Shown here piece by piece: positions 1 through 10,859 of a stretch of DNA of 23,042 bases. This stretch comes from Oceanospirillaceae bacterium UBA7410 (GTDB lineage Bacteria; Pseudomonadota; Gammaproteobacteria; Pseudomonadales; Balneatricaceae), in NCBI GenBank assembly GCA_002470565.1, contig DKMQ01000007.1, positions 25,570 to 48,611 on the forward strand. The letters run 5' to 3'. The translations under genes were made by a program, and so were the position numbers. The notes beneath the pieces are model-generated. The model did no database searches. It had not been told where the DNA came from and was given only the letters and a program-made list of their open reading frames with translations. Numbering within the stretch: the first letter of the stretch is position 1; every line of letters begins with the position of its first letter.

Positions 1-13
1 TAATTTAATAATT

Positions 14-1790
<1,777 letters not shown>

Positions 1791-1825
1791 AAAAAATAAG
1801 CCCTGTTTTCAGGTTTTATTTTTCG
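1791..1825 (-). terminator. Rho-independent terminator after tilS
   Basis: Read on the minus strand, CCTG (1813-1810), AAAA loop and CAGG (1805-1802) form the core. It is extended by AAATAA pairing with TTATTT across a two-base internal mismatch, and a six-T run ends at 1791. The structure is nearly symmetrical and could also act on the plus strand. An eight-base direct repeat TTTCGACT (plus strand) flanks it at 1782-1789 and 1821-1828. It sits 60-95 bases after the tilS stop and would end transcription of the long upstream operon before pyrG. Confidence 0.65.
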
Positions 1826-1884
1826 ACTTAGATGGGAGTGTAGGATACCAGAAGAGCTCAATCGGGACAATGAAAAGCTTCACA

Positions 1885-3243
1885 TTAAGTTGCTTTTTGC
1901 CAGCACCAGGCAGGGGTTCCTACTTCGGTTTCAAAGCCTGATACTACCCACAAGTCTGCCACCATCGCAAGCTCCCCATTTACATAAAACAAAGGCAGAT
2001 GATCGCGCTCCCACACAGGAACTTTGGCCTCTTGTAGTAGCTTTTTAAGGCTTTGACTGTGCTTTCGTCCAAAAGGCTTAAAGCGCTCACCACCGACTCT
2101 AAAGCATTGCTTTAAGACATCCCCTGGGGCTAACAGCATACCTATAGATTGGTTTTTTTGGCTGCATAGAAATCCATCTGTCAAAGCAATTGATCCACTT
2201 AAAAGCATTTGGCTTTGTATCAGACAAACCCATGGCTCAAGCACACTACTTTGCTTCTTAGGAGTCGGCATAAGATGTAAATGGCCTTGATGCCTGCGCA
2301 AACACCAATCACCAAGCTTTAAGTAGGGCTGGGCGTCTACTTCACTGTAAAGAAAATCTTTATCAAGCCTTTGCATCGCTGCATAGTCTAATGTGGGGAC
2401 GTGATTTTGATCAAACCAATAGCGCAATAAATTATGTCGCCTTGCCCGACTAAGGGCTTTAAGGTTTTTTAATGGCAAGCACTGAATCACTTGTTCATTC
2501 TTTGCTAAGAATGCAAGATCATGCGACGCCACTTCATCTAATAAAATTTGCGTATCAGCCATCACAGCAGCCGTTGTTGCCACTCGTTGATCCAAGGCAG
2601 GCCAGCGGCCACGTAGGGATGGCATTACTTTATGCCGCAAGTAATTACGATCAAAATGCGTGTTTTGATTACTAGGGTCTTCACACCAGGTTAGCTGATA
2701 CTTGCTAGCATAATCGTAGAGATGAGCTTGGCTTAAATTTAGCAGTGGCCTTACAAGCAAACCCAACCCTAAGGCTCTTTGCCAAGGTATAGCCCTTAAT
2801 CCTGAGACTCCAGCCCCACGCAATAATCGTAAAAATAAAGTTTCAGTTTGGTCATCAGCATGTTGCCCTAAAAGTAATACATCGCCTGCCTGCAGCTGCT
2901 GCTCAAAAACACTGTATCGAGCACTCCGTGCCGCAGCCTCTAAGCCTTGCTCGCGCTGCATAATAGGGCAAAGATGAACCTTTTGACTTATACAGGTCAC
3001 TCCATAACGCAGGCACTGAGCTTCAACTTCCTGCTGCCATTGGTCAGCTTTTAAATGTAAGTCATGATTAACATGCAGCACGCGCAGTGGCGGGCAAGGA
3101 CAGTGCTGTGAAAGCTGCACGATAGAATGCAACAAACACATAGAGTCTAACCCACCACTCACAGCAACCACCCAACTTGCAGCTTGAAGGTGGTTTTTCA
3201 AACCACTTGGGTGAGTGAGTAACTGCTGATGAGAAAATGCCAT
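1885..3243 (-). CDS. tilS: tRNA(Ile)-lysidine synthetase
   Basis: Attaches lysine to the wobble C34 of the minor tRNA-Ile (anticodon CAU), changing its charging from Met to Ile and its reading from AUG to AUA; this is essential in most bacteria. The 452-residue protein (family about 430-450) carries the N-type ATP pyrophosphatase P-loop SGGLDS at 29-34. It has the conserved GQHADDQTETLFLRLLRG stretch in the catalytic domain, a central substrate-binding region, and the TilS C-terminal domain (FRVGGERFKPFGR onward). The ATG at 3241-3243 starts MAFSHQQLL, but the sequence before it is pyrimidine-rich and has no clear Shine-Dalgarno. Translation may depend on coupling from accA, whose stop is 33 bases away. 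A hairpin covers the accA stop. The order accA-tilS-pyrG is the Pseudomonas-type arrangement. Confidence 0.96.
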   Translation of the reverse strand: MAFSHQQLLTHPSGLKNHLQAASWVVAVSGGLDSMCLLHSIVQLSQHCPCPPLRVLHVNHDLHLKADQWQQEVEAQCLRYGVTCISQKVHLCPIMQREQGLEAAARSARYSVFEQQLQAGDVLLLGQHADDQTETLFLRLLRGAGVSGLRAIPWQRALGLGLLVRPLLNLSQAHLYDYASKYQLTWCEDPSNQNTHFDRNYLRHKVMPSLRGRWPALDQRVATTAAVMADTQILLDEVASHDLAFLAKNEQVIQCLPLKNLKALSRARRHNLLRYWFDQNHVPTLDYAAMQRLDKDFLYSEVDAQPYLKLGDWCLRRHQGHLHLMPTPKKQSSVLEPWVCLIQSQMLLSGSIALTDGFLCSQKNQSIGMLLAPGDVLKQCFRVGGERFKPFGRKHSQSLKKLLQEAKVPVWERDHLPLFYVNGELAMVADLWVVSGFETEVGTPAWCWQKAT

Positions 3244-3258
3244 GGGGAAGCGGGATAT

Positions 3259-3292
3259 TAGGCCCTAATAAACGGCCTAAGAACTTAGGCCG
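3259..3292 (-). promoter_or_regulatory. Hairpin across accA stop with a competing arm
   Basis: A perfect nine-base inverted repeat, CGGCCTAAG (3273-3281) and CTTAGGCCG (3284-3292), is separated by only two bases and includes the TAG stop of accA (3277-3279). A third segment, TAGGCC (3259-3264), can pair with GGCCTA (3274-3279) instead, so two exclusive hairpins are possible. On the minus strand the first is followed by TTTATT, a poor U-tract. It may be a weak terminator, an attenuator or an mRNA-stabilising element between accA and tilS. Confidence 0.5.
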
Positions 3293-4230
3293 TATGACAT
3301 TAAGCGCTTATACCTGCGATCAAGTAGCGCCTCAGTATCAAACAATTCAAGCTCTTCTAGCTGCTTAATGAGTGTAGACTTAAGGTTTGCTGAAATTAAT
3401 CCAGCATCCCGATGCGCGCCACCTAAAGGCTCTTGAATGACATGATCTACTAAACCTAAATCATGCAACCGGCCTGATGTAATACCCATAGCATTAGCAG
3501 CATCAGCGGCATAGTCAGCGCTTTTCCAAAGAATGGAGGCACAGCCTTCTGGTGAGATAACTGAGTAAGTAGAATATTGCAACATATTAAGTTGGTCGCA
3601 CACACCAATAGCCAAAGCACCACCAGAGCCACCTTCGCCAATAACAGTGGCAATAATAGGTGTTTTAAGGCCAGACATCTGAGCAAGGTTAAACGCTATA
3701 GCTTCACTTTGCCCGCGCTCTTCAGCATCAATACCCGGATAAGCACCTGGGGTATCAATAAAGGTAAGGATTGGCATTTTAAAACGCTCAGCCATCTGCA
3801 TCATACGCAGGGCTTTACGATAGCCTTCAGGACGAGGCATGCCAAAATTACGCGCTACTTTTTCCTTTGTAGAGCGGCCCTTTTCCTGCCCAATAACCAT
3901 AACAGCTTTACCTGCAAGGCGAGCAATACCGCATACCATCGCTTGATCATCACCAAAATGTCGATCACCATGCAGCTCATCAAAATCGTCAAATAAACTA
4001 GCAATATAATCTATTGTATGAGGTCTTTGAGGGTGACGAGACACCTTAGATACTTGAGCCGCACTTAAGTTAGAAAAAATGGACTCAGTTAAGCTCACAC
4101 TTTTATCAGACAGCTTAGCGATTTCCTCACTGATATTAAGGTCGTTGTCATTGCCCACTAGGCGCAAGGCTTCAATTTTTGCTTCTAGATCAGCGATAGG
4201 TTGTTCAAAGTCGAGATAATTTGGATTCAT
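3277..4230 (-). CDS. accA: Acetyl-CoA carboxylase, carboxyltransferase alpha subunit
   Basis: Forms the carboxyltransferase with AccD and moves the carboxyl group from biotinyl-AccB to acetyl-CoA, giving malonyl-CoA for fatty-acid synthesis. The 317-residue protein matches the E. coli protein almost along its full length. Markers are the N-terminal [19 protein letters not shown], then [17 protein letters not shown], the oxyanion-hole glycines in [26 protein letters not shown], and the end [10 protein letters not shown]. The start is placed at the ATG at 4228-4230 (protein [11 protein letters not shown]). An in-frame TTG ten codons upstream is possible, but the added residues match nothing in the family. 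AGG lies close before the ATG. It lies 65 bases after dnaE, in the common dnaE-accA order, with tilS downstream. Confidence 0.96.
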   Translation of the reverse strand: MNPNYLDFEQPIADLEAKIEALRLVGNDNDLNISEEIAKLSDKSVSLTESIFSNLSAAQVSKVSRHPQRPHTIDYIASLFDDFDELHGDRHFGDDQAMVCGIARLAGKAVMVIGQEKGRSTKEKVARNFGMPRPEGYRKALRMMQMAERFKMPILTFIDTPGAYPGIDAEERGQSEAIAFNLAQMSGLKTPIIATVIGEGGSGGALAIGVCDQLNMLQYSTYSVISPEGCASILWKSADYAADAANAMGITSGRLHDLGLVDHVIQEPLGGAHRDAGLISANLKSTLIKQLEELELFDTEALLDRRYKRLMSYGLSS

Positions 4231-4300
4231 AGGGCCTAACTTTAAAAGTGTAACTGACAAATATTAAATTTATTATAACCTATATTTTGCACATATTATA
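4231..4300 (-). promoter_or_regulatory. AT-rich dnaE-accA spacer with possible accA promoter
   Basis: The spacer is almost entirely A and T. Read on the minus strand it holds two perfect TATAAT hexamers, at 4300-4295 (overlapping the dnaE stop) and 4277-4272. Neither has a good TTGACA-like -35 at 16-18 bases, so a secondary accA promoter is possible but weakly supported. No terminator-like hairpin was seen here. Confidence 0.3.
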
Positions 4301-7300
4301 ATTTGCGATAGCGCATTTTAACTGCATTTTCACCTAACAGGTATGAAAGCTCTTGCAGCATGTCATCTTCTATTTCTAAACGCCACGGCGTGGCGCAACG
4401 TATAACGCCTCTACCCATGCTATTTTCATACTGTAGCTCAAGCTTTGCAGCGGGTGCATCACCACGCACCTGATGAGGTGTGAGAATACTAAGCAGCTGC
4501 TGCAATCCCTTGCCTTGCGCAAAGTCAGGCGCCACAGATAGTCGTAATCCTTTAGAGAATACACTTCGGGCTTGAGGCATAGTGAGGATTTGCTGGGCAC
4601 TGACTTTAAGTCCGCCCGAATAATCATCTTCAGACACCTCTCCTTCAATAATCAGCAAGCGATCATTTTGTAACATGTCACGGTACTTGTCATAGCTATC
4701 GCCAAACAGGGCTACATCTACCCTAGCCCTTCGATCATCAATTGTTAAAAAAGCAATCGTTTTTCCACGCTTGGTTTTCATGGTCCGACTTGCCACCACT
4801 AGGCCTGCAATCCATTGTTTTTCTTTTTTAGCAAAAAGCTGATCTAAGCGACATCGTAAAAAACGTCCAAGTTCATGATCGTAACTATCAATAGGGTGTC
4901 CAGTGACATAGAGCCCTAAGGTATCTTTTTCACCTTTTAAGCGTTGTTTTAATGTAAGAGGCCGAGCATCCAAGTGGCGATCATAGACAAATGCCATGCC
5001 TGTTTCATTTATTGGGGCCACTATATCACCGAATAAATCAGCCATCCCCGCATCCGCATTACGCTCACTTTGATCCGCAGATTGAACAGCGTCACCGATG
5101 GCGCTGTATAGGACAGATCGCTCTTTATTAGGCACTATATTATCCAAGGCGCCACTAGCAACTAAAGCCTCTAACACGCGCTTATTGAGCTTCTTACTGC
5201 CCACCCGCTTACAAAAATCAAACAGATTTATAAAATCACCACCGCTTTGTCTAGCCTCTATGATGGCCTCGACAGGACCTTCACCAACGCCTTTCACGGC
5301 ACCCAGACCATACACCACTTCGTTTTCGGCATTAACTGTAAATTTATAATGGCTAGCATTCACATCAGGTAGATTGATCGGCAGTTCCATGCGCCGACAC
5401 TCTTCAACAAAAATAACGATTTTATCAATATTTTGCATATCTGCTGACAACACAGCAGCCATAAATTCTGCAGGGTAGTGGTGTTTAAGCCAAGCCGTCT
5501 GGTAGGCCACCAATGCATAAGCCGCAGAGTGTGACTTGTTGAAGCCATAGCCCGCAAATTTTTCTACTAGATCAAAAATATTACCTGCTAAGCCTTCGTC
5601 AATGCCATTAGCAACACTGCCTGCCAAAAAGCCTGCTCGCTGCTTTTCCATTTCTTCTGGTTTTTTCTTGCCCATTGCCCGGCGCAGCATGTCTGCCTCA
5701 CCAAGACTATAACCAGCCATCACCTGAGCAATCTGCATCACTTGCTCTTGATACAAAATAATGCCGTAGGTAGGCTCCAGTATGGGCCTTAGGGAATCCA
5801 GCTGATAATCTTCATGGGGCCATGCTAATTTAGCACGACCGTGTTTACGGTTAATGAAGTCATCAACCATTCCAGACTGCAGTGGGCCAGGACGAAACAA
5901 CGCCACAAGAGCAATAATGTCTTCAAAGCTACTGGGCAGTTGGCGCTTAATAAGGTCTTTCATACCTCGCGATTCTAGCTGGAACACACCGGTTGTTTCG
6001 GCACCTTGAAGCAATTTGTAAACGGGCTCATCTGCAAGGGGTATGGCTTCAATGTTAATCGCTTCTTTACCACGAGCGGCACGACGGTCATTGATCATGC
6101 GTATAGCCCAATCAACCACTGTGAGGGTTTTAAGTCCTAAAAAATCGAACTTAACTAAGCCTGCATCTTCAACGTCATTCTTATCATATTGGGTGACTAA
6201 ACCAGATCCGTCCACATCACAATATAACGGCGAAAAATCAGTTAACTTGGTGGGAGCTATGACTACTCCACCAGCGTGCTTACCCACGTTTCGCGTCAGA
6301 CCCTCTAACTGATAAGCCATCTCCATTATTTCTTGCACTTCATCATTGTTGTCAATGAAGTCTGCCAGAGCTTCTTCTTGCTCAACAGCTTTGCTTAAAG
6401 TGATGCCTACCTCAAACGGGATGAGTTTAGACAACTTATCAGCCAAACCAAAAGGCTTGCCCTGTACACGAGCCACGTCGCGCACCACAGCTTTTGCTGC
6501 CATGGTACCAAATGTTATTATTTGAGATACTGCATCTTTGCCATAGGTTTGAGACACATATTCAATGACACGATCCCTGTTATCCATACAAAAATCGATG
6601 TCAAAATCAGGCATCGACACACGCTCAGGATTCAAGAATCTCTCGAATAACAAATCATATTTTAGAGGGTCTAGGTCCGTAATTTCCAAAACATAAGCCA
6701 CTAAAGAACCCGCGCCTGAACCTCGCCCGGGACCTACAGGAATTTCATTATCTTTAGCCCAACGGATGAAATCCATGACTATAAGAAAATAGCCTGGAAA
6801 CCCCATTTGGCAGATGATCTGCAACTCAAAGTCTAATCTGTCATCAAATACCTTACGTTTGTCCGCATAGTCAGGGTCTGATGGGGCTAAAATAACCTGT
6901 AACCGCTTGTCCAAACCGTCGCGAGACACTTGTCCAAAAAACTCATCCATAGTCATGCCATCTGGCACTGGAAAGTTGGGTAAAAAGCATTGTCCTAATT
7001 CAATATCCAAATTACATCGCTTTGCAATTTGCACACTATTAGCCAAAGCAGAGGGTAAATCTGCAAACAGCTGCTGCATTTCTTCAGTGCTTCGTAGGTA
7101 TTGTTGATTAGAGTATGCTTTAGCTCTTCGAGGGTCATCCAAGGTCATGCTTTGGTTAATACAGACTCGTGTTTCGTGGGCTTCAAAATCATCAGGTGAT
7201 ATAAACATGACGTCGTTAGTTGCCACTATTGGAACTTGATTAGCCTTACCCAGCTCAACAGACAAGTGCAAACAATCCTCATCGTATTGCCTTCCTGTAC

Positions 7301-7820
7301 GCTGTACTTCCAAATAAAACCGATCACCAAAAATGTTAATCCAGCTATGTAAAATATCTTGCGCATCTACCAAACCACGATTGATTAATGTTTGGCCTAC
7401 TTCACCTTGAGCCGCGCCTGATAACACAATCAGCCCTTCATTTTTTTGTGCTAACCATTGTTTTTGTATTATCGCTTTACCGTCTACCTGACCCTCTTGA
7501 AACGAGCGTGAAACAAGCTCTGTCAGATTGAGATAACCTTTGGAATTCATCGCTAGTAAAGTCATACGTGTCACTGCCGACTCAGCAGAAACCTCGTTGC
7601 TAATAAAAACATCACAGCCACAAATAGGTTTAATACCAGAAGCTTGGGCGGCTTTATAAAACTTGATCATGGCGCACATATTGGACTGATCGGTCAAAGC
7701 GATTGCTGGCATCTGCTCTGCAAGCAGAGTTTTCATCAATGGCTTGATCCGTATCATACTATCGATCAGCGAAAACTCGGAGTGCATACGCAAATGCACA
7801 AAGGGTACAACTTGGGTCAT
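4296..7820 (-). CDS. dnaE: DNA polymerase III alpha subunit
   Basis: Replicative 5'-3' DNA polymerase, the catalytic subunit of Pol III core, acting with epsilon, theta, the beta clamp and the clamp loader. The 1174-residue protein (E. coli 1160) has the N-terminal PHP domain (FVHLRMHSEFSL, 7-18) and the palm motifs PGRGSGAGSLVAYVL and MPDFDIDFCMDNRDRV, with catalytic Asp407 and Asp409. The third Asp is in VKFDFLGL. A fingers region, helix-hairpin-helix, OB fold (about 990-1070) and C-terminal tau-binding region follow. The start is the ATG at 7818-7820, one base after the rnhB TAA, with GGAAC upstream; an in-frame TTG four codons earlier is less likely. Adjacency to rnhB suggests translational coupling. 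The frame is intact, with no intein. Confidence 0.98.
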   Translation of the reverse strand: MTQVVPFVHLRMHSEFSLIDSMIRIKPLMKTLLAEQMPAIALTDQSNMCAMIKFYKAAQASGIKPICGCDVFISNEVSAESAVTRMTLLAMNSKGYLNLTELVSRSFQEGQVDGKAIIQKQWLAQKNEGLIVLSGAAQGEVGQTLINRGLVDAQDILHSWINIFGDRFYLEVQRTGRQYDEDCLHLSVELGKANQVPIVATNDVMFISPDDFEAHETRVCINQSMTLDDPRRAKAYSNQQYLRSTEEMQQLFADLPSALANSVQIAKRCNLDIELGQCFLPNFPVPDGMTMDEFFGQVSRDGLDKRLQVILAPSDPDYADKRKVFDDRLDFELQIICQMGFPGYFLIVMDFIRWAKDNEIPVGPGRGSGAGSLVAYVLEITDLDPLKYDLLFERFLNPERVSMPDFDIDFCMDNRDRVIEYVSQTYGKDAVSQIITFGTMAAKAVVRDVARVQGKPFGLADKLSKLIPFEVGITLSKAVEQEEALADFIDNNDEVQEIMEMAYQLEGLTRNVGKHAGGVVIAPTKLTDFSPLYCDVDGSGLVTQYDKNDVEDAGLVKFDFLGLKTLTVVDWAIRMINDRRAARGKEAINIEAIPLADEPVYKLLQGAETTGVFQLESRGMKDLIKRQLPSSFEDIIALVALFRPGPLQSGMVDDFINRKHGRAKLAWPHEDYQLDSLRPILEPTYGIILYQEQVMQIAQVMAGYSLGEADMLRRAMGKKKPEEMEKQRAGFLAGSVANGIDEGLAGNIFDLVEKFAGYGFNKSHSAAYALVAYQTAWLKHHYPAEFMAAVLSADMQNIDKIVIFVEECRRMELPINLPDVNASHYKFTVNAENEVVYGLGAVKGVGEGPVEAIIEARQSGGDFINLFDFCKRVGSKKLNKRVLEALVASGALDNIVPNKERSVLYSAIGDAVQSADQSERNADAGMADLFGDIVAPINETGMAFVYDRHLDARPLTLKQRLKGEKDTLGLYVTGHPIDSYDHELGRFLRCRLDQLFAKKEKQWIAGLVVASRTMKTKRGKTIAFLTIDDRRARVDVALFGDSYDKYRDMLQNDRLLIIEGEVSEDDYSGGLKVSAQQILTMPQARSVFSKGLRLSVAPDFAQGKGLQQLLSILTPHQVRGDAPAAKLELQYENSMGRGVIRCATPWRLEIEDDMLQELSYLLGENAVKMRYRKL

Positions 7821-7821
7821 T

Positions 7822-8424
7822 TTAAGTTCCAATTAGACGTCTTACGGGGGCAAAACTTTGCCGATGCTGTGGGCTTACGCCATGTTCCTCTAGGGCTTGA
7901 ATATGCGCTTGAGTGGGATAGCCTTTATGTTTATTCAGACCGTAGTGAGGATATTGATTATGCCATTCTAACATTTCTCTATCACGGGTCACTTTAGCAA
8001 TAATTGAAGCAGCTCCAATGCAGGCCTCTTTAGCATCCCCTTTAATAATAGCCTCACTTAAACAACTAAGTTCAGGGCAGCGATTGCCATCAATTAATGC
8101 CAAATCTGGAGTTACGCTCAAATTTTCTACAGCGCGCTGCATAGCCAACATACTGGCTTGCAAAATATTCAACTGATCAATTTCTGCAGCACTTGCTCTG
8201 CCCACACCCACACTAATAGCTTGCTGGTGAATTTTTTTGTATAGCTTTTCTCTCACTTTCTCAGTGAGCTTTTTGGAATCTCCTAAGCCTTCAATAGGGT
8301 TATTAGGATCTAAAATAACCGCTGCTGCAACGACGTCACCAAATAATGGCCCACGCCCTGCTTCATCAACACCACAAATAATACTCACCGAACTGCGCAT
8401 TTTTTCTAATGGGCTTGAGCTCAC
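7822..8424 (-). CDS. rnhB: Ribonuclease HII
   Basis: Cleaves the RNA strand of RNA-DNA hybrids, notably single ribonucleotides embedded in DNA, starting ribonucleotide excision repair. The 200-residue protein has the four acidic catalytic residues: Asp20 and Glu21 in [11 protein letters not shown], Asp112 in LIDGNRCP, and Asp130 in [14 protein letters not shown]. The helical VTRDREM segment follows. The GTG at 8422-8424 overlaps the lpxB TGA as GTGA and is preceded by a strong AAAGGGGT site, so I prefer it to the ATG eight codons further in, which has no good ribosome site. The end abuts dnaE by one base. The lpxB-rnhB-dnaE order is standard in Gammaproteobacteria. Confidence 0.97.
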   Translation of the reverse strand: MSSSPLEKMRSSVSIICGVDEAGRGPLFGDVVAAAVILDPNNPIEGLGDSKKLTEKVREKLYKKIHQQAISVGVGRASAAEIDQLNILQASMLAMQRAVENLSVTPDLALIDGNRCPELSCLSEAIIKGDAKEACIGAASIIAKVTRDREMLEWHNQYPHYGLNKHKGYPTQAHIQALEEHGVSPQHRQSFAPVRRLIGT

Positions 8425-9590
8425 TTGTTATACCCCTTTAAAGTGCTTATGCCATGTTCTTCAATCACTTCAATAACAGCATTGGCTGCAGACGTATTGG
8501 CTCCATGCGCCAATTGCTGGTGGATAGAAGAAAACGCAGTGCACTGTTGCTTTGCAATACTTGGGTCAAATAATAACGCGGTTAAATGATCTGCTATAAG
8601 TTGAGGCTGCACTTGATCCTGTAACAACTCTTCAACCACTTTATAACCTGCTAATAGGTTAGGCAAACTAACAAAAGGGACTTTAAGTTTTCGCTTGAAT
8701 ATCCGGTAGCTTATAGGGCTTAGGCGATAGCACACCAGCATAGGTTTCTCAAACAACAGCGCTTCCAAAGTGGCCGTTCCAGATGCTACTAGCACTGCGT
8801 CTGCAGCTGCTAATACCATATGAGAGTCACCTAACACTAAAGACGCATTGAGCGCTGGGTGGGCCTGCAATAACCCATGGAGCTGTTTTTTCCTTGACTC
8901 ATTGGCTGCCGCCAACACTAACTGTAATTGAGGGTGTTTAGCTTGCAATAGGGCCGCAGCAGCTAAAAAGTCTGCTCCCAATTGTTTGATCTCCATGGCT
9001 CTACTACCAGGCAATAAGGCTAATACTGGTTGATCTTTTAGCTTTAGTTGTTTGCGAGCATGGCGTTGTGTCAGGTCTCCAGGAATAGAATCTGCTAAAG
9101 GATGGCCTACAAAAGTAGCTGGAATATGATGGCGTTCATAATAAGGCAATTCAAAAGGCAACAGTGCGAGCACTTTATGGCACGCTCTAGCCACCGTAAA
9201 CACCCTCTCTTCACGCCAAGCCCAAACAGATGGGCTCACATAGTGCAGCGTAGGTACGCCATTAGCTTTAAGCTGAGTTTCTAATACAAGGTTAAAATCA
9301 GGTGCGTCTATGCCTATCATTGCCAAAGGAGGCATGCAAGTATAACGCTTGACCAAACGTCTTCGGAGCAATAAAAGTTCTGGCAATCGTCCCAAAACTT
9401 CTACTAAGCCCATGACTGATAGACGCTCTATAGGCACTAGAGAAGTAAAACCTTTGGCTATCATTTGTGGGCCACCAACACCTTCAAACTTAAGATCTGG
9501 GTGAAGTTTTAACAAGGCCTGCATTAAACCAGCCCCTAATATGTCTCCAGATGCTTCACCAGCAACGATAACAATAACATTATTGGACAT
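8421..9590 (-). CDS. lpxB: Lipid-A-disaccharide synthase
   Basis: Glycosyltransferase family 19 enzyme that condenses UDP-2,3-diacylglucosamine with lipid X to give the tetraacyl disaccharide 1-phosphate, at the inner face of the inner membrane. The 389 residues are near the usual 380-390. Recognisable segments are the N-terminal [15 protein letters not shown] (9-23), [20 protein letters not shown], the [13 protein letters not shown] stretch, and the nucleotide-sugar site [12 protein letters not shown]. The ATG at 9588-9590 is ten bases from the lpxA TAG, with AGG overlapping that intergenic region. The gene overlaps rnhB by four bases. It is the last of the lpxD-fabZ-lpxA-lpxB run that supplies lipid A. 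Confidence 0.97.
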   Translation of the reverse strand: MSNNVIVIVAGEASGDILGAGLMQALLKLHPDLKFEGVGGPQMIAKGFTSLVPIERLSVMGLVEVLGRLPELLLLRRRLVKRYTCMPPLAMIGIDAPDFNLVLETQLKANGVPTLHYVSPSVWAWREERVFTVARACHKVLALLPFELPYYERHHIPATFVGHPLADSIPGDLTQRHARKQLKLKDQPVLALLPGSRAMEIKQLGADFLAAAALLQAKHPQLQLVLAAANESRKKQLHGLLQAHPALNASLVLGDSHMVLAAADAVLVASGTATLEALLFEKPMLVCYRLSPISYRIFKRKLKVPFVSLPNLLAGYKVVEELLQDQVQPQLIADHLTALLFDPSIAKQQCTAFSSIHQQLAHGANTSAANAVIEVIEEHGISTLKGYNK

Positions 9591-9600
9591 GGCAAACCTG

Positions 9601-10383
9601 CTAGCGAATGATACCGCGGCTTGACTGCTTCAAGGAGTCGATTAATATTGAGATTTCACCACTATCGACACAAATTTCGTTTAAACGTGCAATGGCTGCT
9701 TCAAGCGTTAACCCTTGGCGGTAGATGATTTTATAGGCTTGTCGTAGGTTTTTTATTGCACCCTCACTAAAGCCTCGGCGCTTTAAACCCTCAGTGTTCA
9801 TACCATGGGGGGATACAGAATTGCCATTGGCCATCACATAAGCAGGGATATCTTTCAATACCACACTACCCGCTCCAGTCATACAATGAGGACCAATATG
9901 GCAAAATTGATGCACTGCCGTAAACCCACCTAATATTGCGTAATCACCCACATGTACATGCCCTGCCAGAGCCACATTATTAGCAACTATTACATGGTTT
10001 CCCAATACACAATCGTGCGCTACGTGGACATTGGCCATTAACAGGTTACCGTTACCAATTTTAGTCACGCTAGAATCTTGAACTGTGCCACGATGTAAAG
10101 TACACCCTTCACGTATAACGTTATCATCTCCAATATCTAGCCACGTAGGCTCACCGTTATATTTCAAATCTTGGCAAGCTTCGCCTACAGAGCTGAATTG
10201 AAAAATATGATTATTACGGCCAATGCGAGTAGGCCCTTTAATCACCACGTGAGACTCAACCTTTGTGCCTTCGCCTAACTCCACGTTAGGCCCTATGACA
10301 CTGTAAGGCCCAATCTGAACACCTAAAGCGATACGAGCACTAGGGTCAACAATTGCGGTCGCATGTATTAATGGCTGGGGCAC
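9601..10383 (-). CDS. lpxA: UDP-N-acetylglucosamine acyltransferase
   Basis: First step of lipid A synthesis: transfers a 3-hydroxyacyl chain from acyl carrier protein to the 3-OH of UDP-GlcNAc. The 260-residue protein is a left-handed parallel beta helix of hexapeptide repeats (about 1-185) plus a helical C-terminal domain with GLKRRGFSEGAIKNLRQAYK. The catalytic base is His123 in VHVAHDC (E. coli His125); His142 and His158 match E. coli His144 and His160. At the acyl-chain ruler position (E. coli Gly173, inside HIGPHCMTGAGS here) the residue is Ala171, which may shorten the chain used. It starts with GTG at 10381-10383, sharing one base with the fabZ TAG stop and preceded by AGGAAGG, so it is translationally coupled. 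Confidence 0.97.
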   Translation of the reverse strand: MPQPLIHATAIVDPSARIALGVQIGPYSVIGPNVELGEGTKVESHVVIKGPTRIGRNNHIFQFSSVGEACQDLKYNGEPTWLDIGDDNVIREGCTLHRGTVQDSSVTKIGNGNLLMANVHVAHDCVLGNHVIVANNVALAGHVHVGDYAILGGFTAVHQFCHIGPHCMTGAGSVVLKDIPAYVMANGNSVSPHGMNTEGLKRRGFSEGAIKNLRQAYKIIYRQGLTLEAAIARLNEICVDSGEISILIDSLKQSSRGIIR

Positions 10384-10823
10384 TAAACCTTCCTATCTGC
10401 ACATAAAATAGTTGCTGAAGCAACCAGTTGATCGTCTACAGTTGCGCGGCAGTCAAATTTCCAAATGCCCCGTTTTTCAGACACAATGGATGCCTCTAAT
10501 TGCAGCCTATCGCCAGGCACCACAGGGCGTTTAAAACGCAGCTTATCAGAGCCTACAAAATAGTAGATAGACCCATCTTGCGGTGTTTTATCCATCGTCT
10601 TAAAACCAAGTATGCCAGCTGCTTGAGCCATGGCTTCAATAACTAAAACACCAGGCATTACTGGATGGTCTGGAAAGTGCCCATTAAAATAAGGTTCGTT
10701 TATGGTTACATTTTTATAGGCGACAATAGACTCCCCCAAATTAATCTGAGTCACTCGGTCAACCAACAAAAATGGATATCGATGGGGCAAATATTCTCTA
10801 ATTTCTTTAACATCCATAACCAT
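10383..10823 (-). CDS. fabZ: (3R)-hydroxyacyl-ACP dehydratase
   Basis: Dehydrates 3-hydroxyacyl-ACP to trans-2-enoyl-ACP in type II fatty-acid elongation. It draws on the same 3-hydroxyacyl-ACP pool that LpxA and LpxD use. The 146-residue hot-dog-fold protein has [13 protein letters not shown] (12-24), the active-site His49 in [13 protein letters not shown] and Glu63 in LVIEAMAQ. The ATG at 10821-10823 has AAGGAAAG upstream; a second ATG two codons in is also possible. It lies between lpxD and lpxA, its classic position, which keeps fatty-acid and lipid A synthesis in step. Confidence 0.97.
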   Translation of the reverse strand: MVMDVKEIREYLPHRYPFLLVDRVTQINLGESIVAYKNVTINEPYFNGHFPDHPVMPGVLVIEAMAQAAGILGFKTMDKTPQDGSIYYFVGSDKLRFKRPVVPGDRLQLEASIVSEKRGIWKFDCRATVDDQLVASATILCADRKV

Positions 10824-10859
10824 ATTGATACTTTCCTTATCTGGTACTTTTAAAATTGA

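Noticed and set aside
3577..3996. Open frame of 139 codons on the plus strand opposite accA.
   Set aside because: Antisense to highly conserved accA coding sequence, no ribosome site or family features.
4231..4260. Ten-residue N-terminal extension of AccA from a TTG.
   Set aside because: Not present in the family; the internal ATG gives the standard N-terminus.
7823..7829. GGAACTT on the minus strand, identical to a sigma-E -35 box, in an operon where E. coli has sigma-E promoters.
   Set aside because: No TCTGA-like -10 lies about 16 bases downstream, and the bases are explained by the end of rnhB and the dnaE ribosome site.
7644..7997. Plus-strand open frame of 117 codons crossing the rnhB/dnaE junction.
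   Set aside because: Antisense to both genes with no recognisable features; explained by their codon use.
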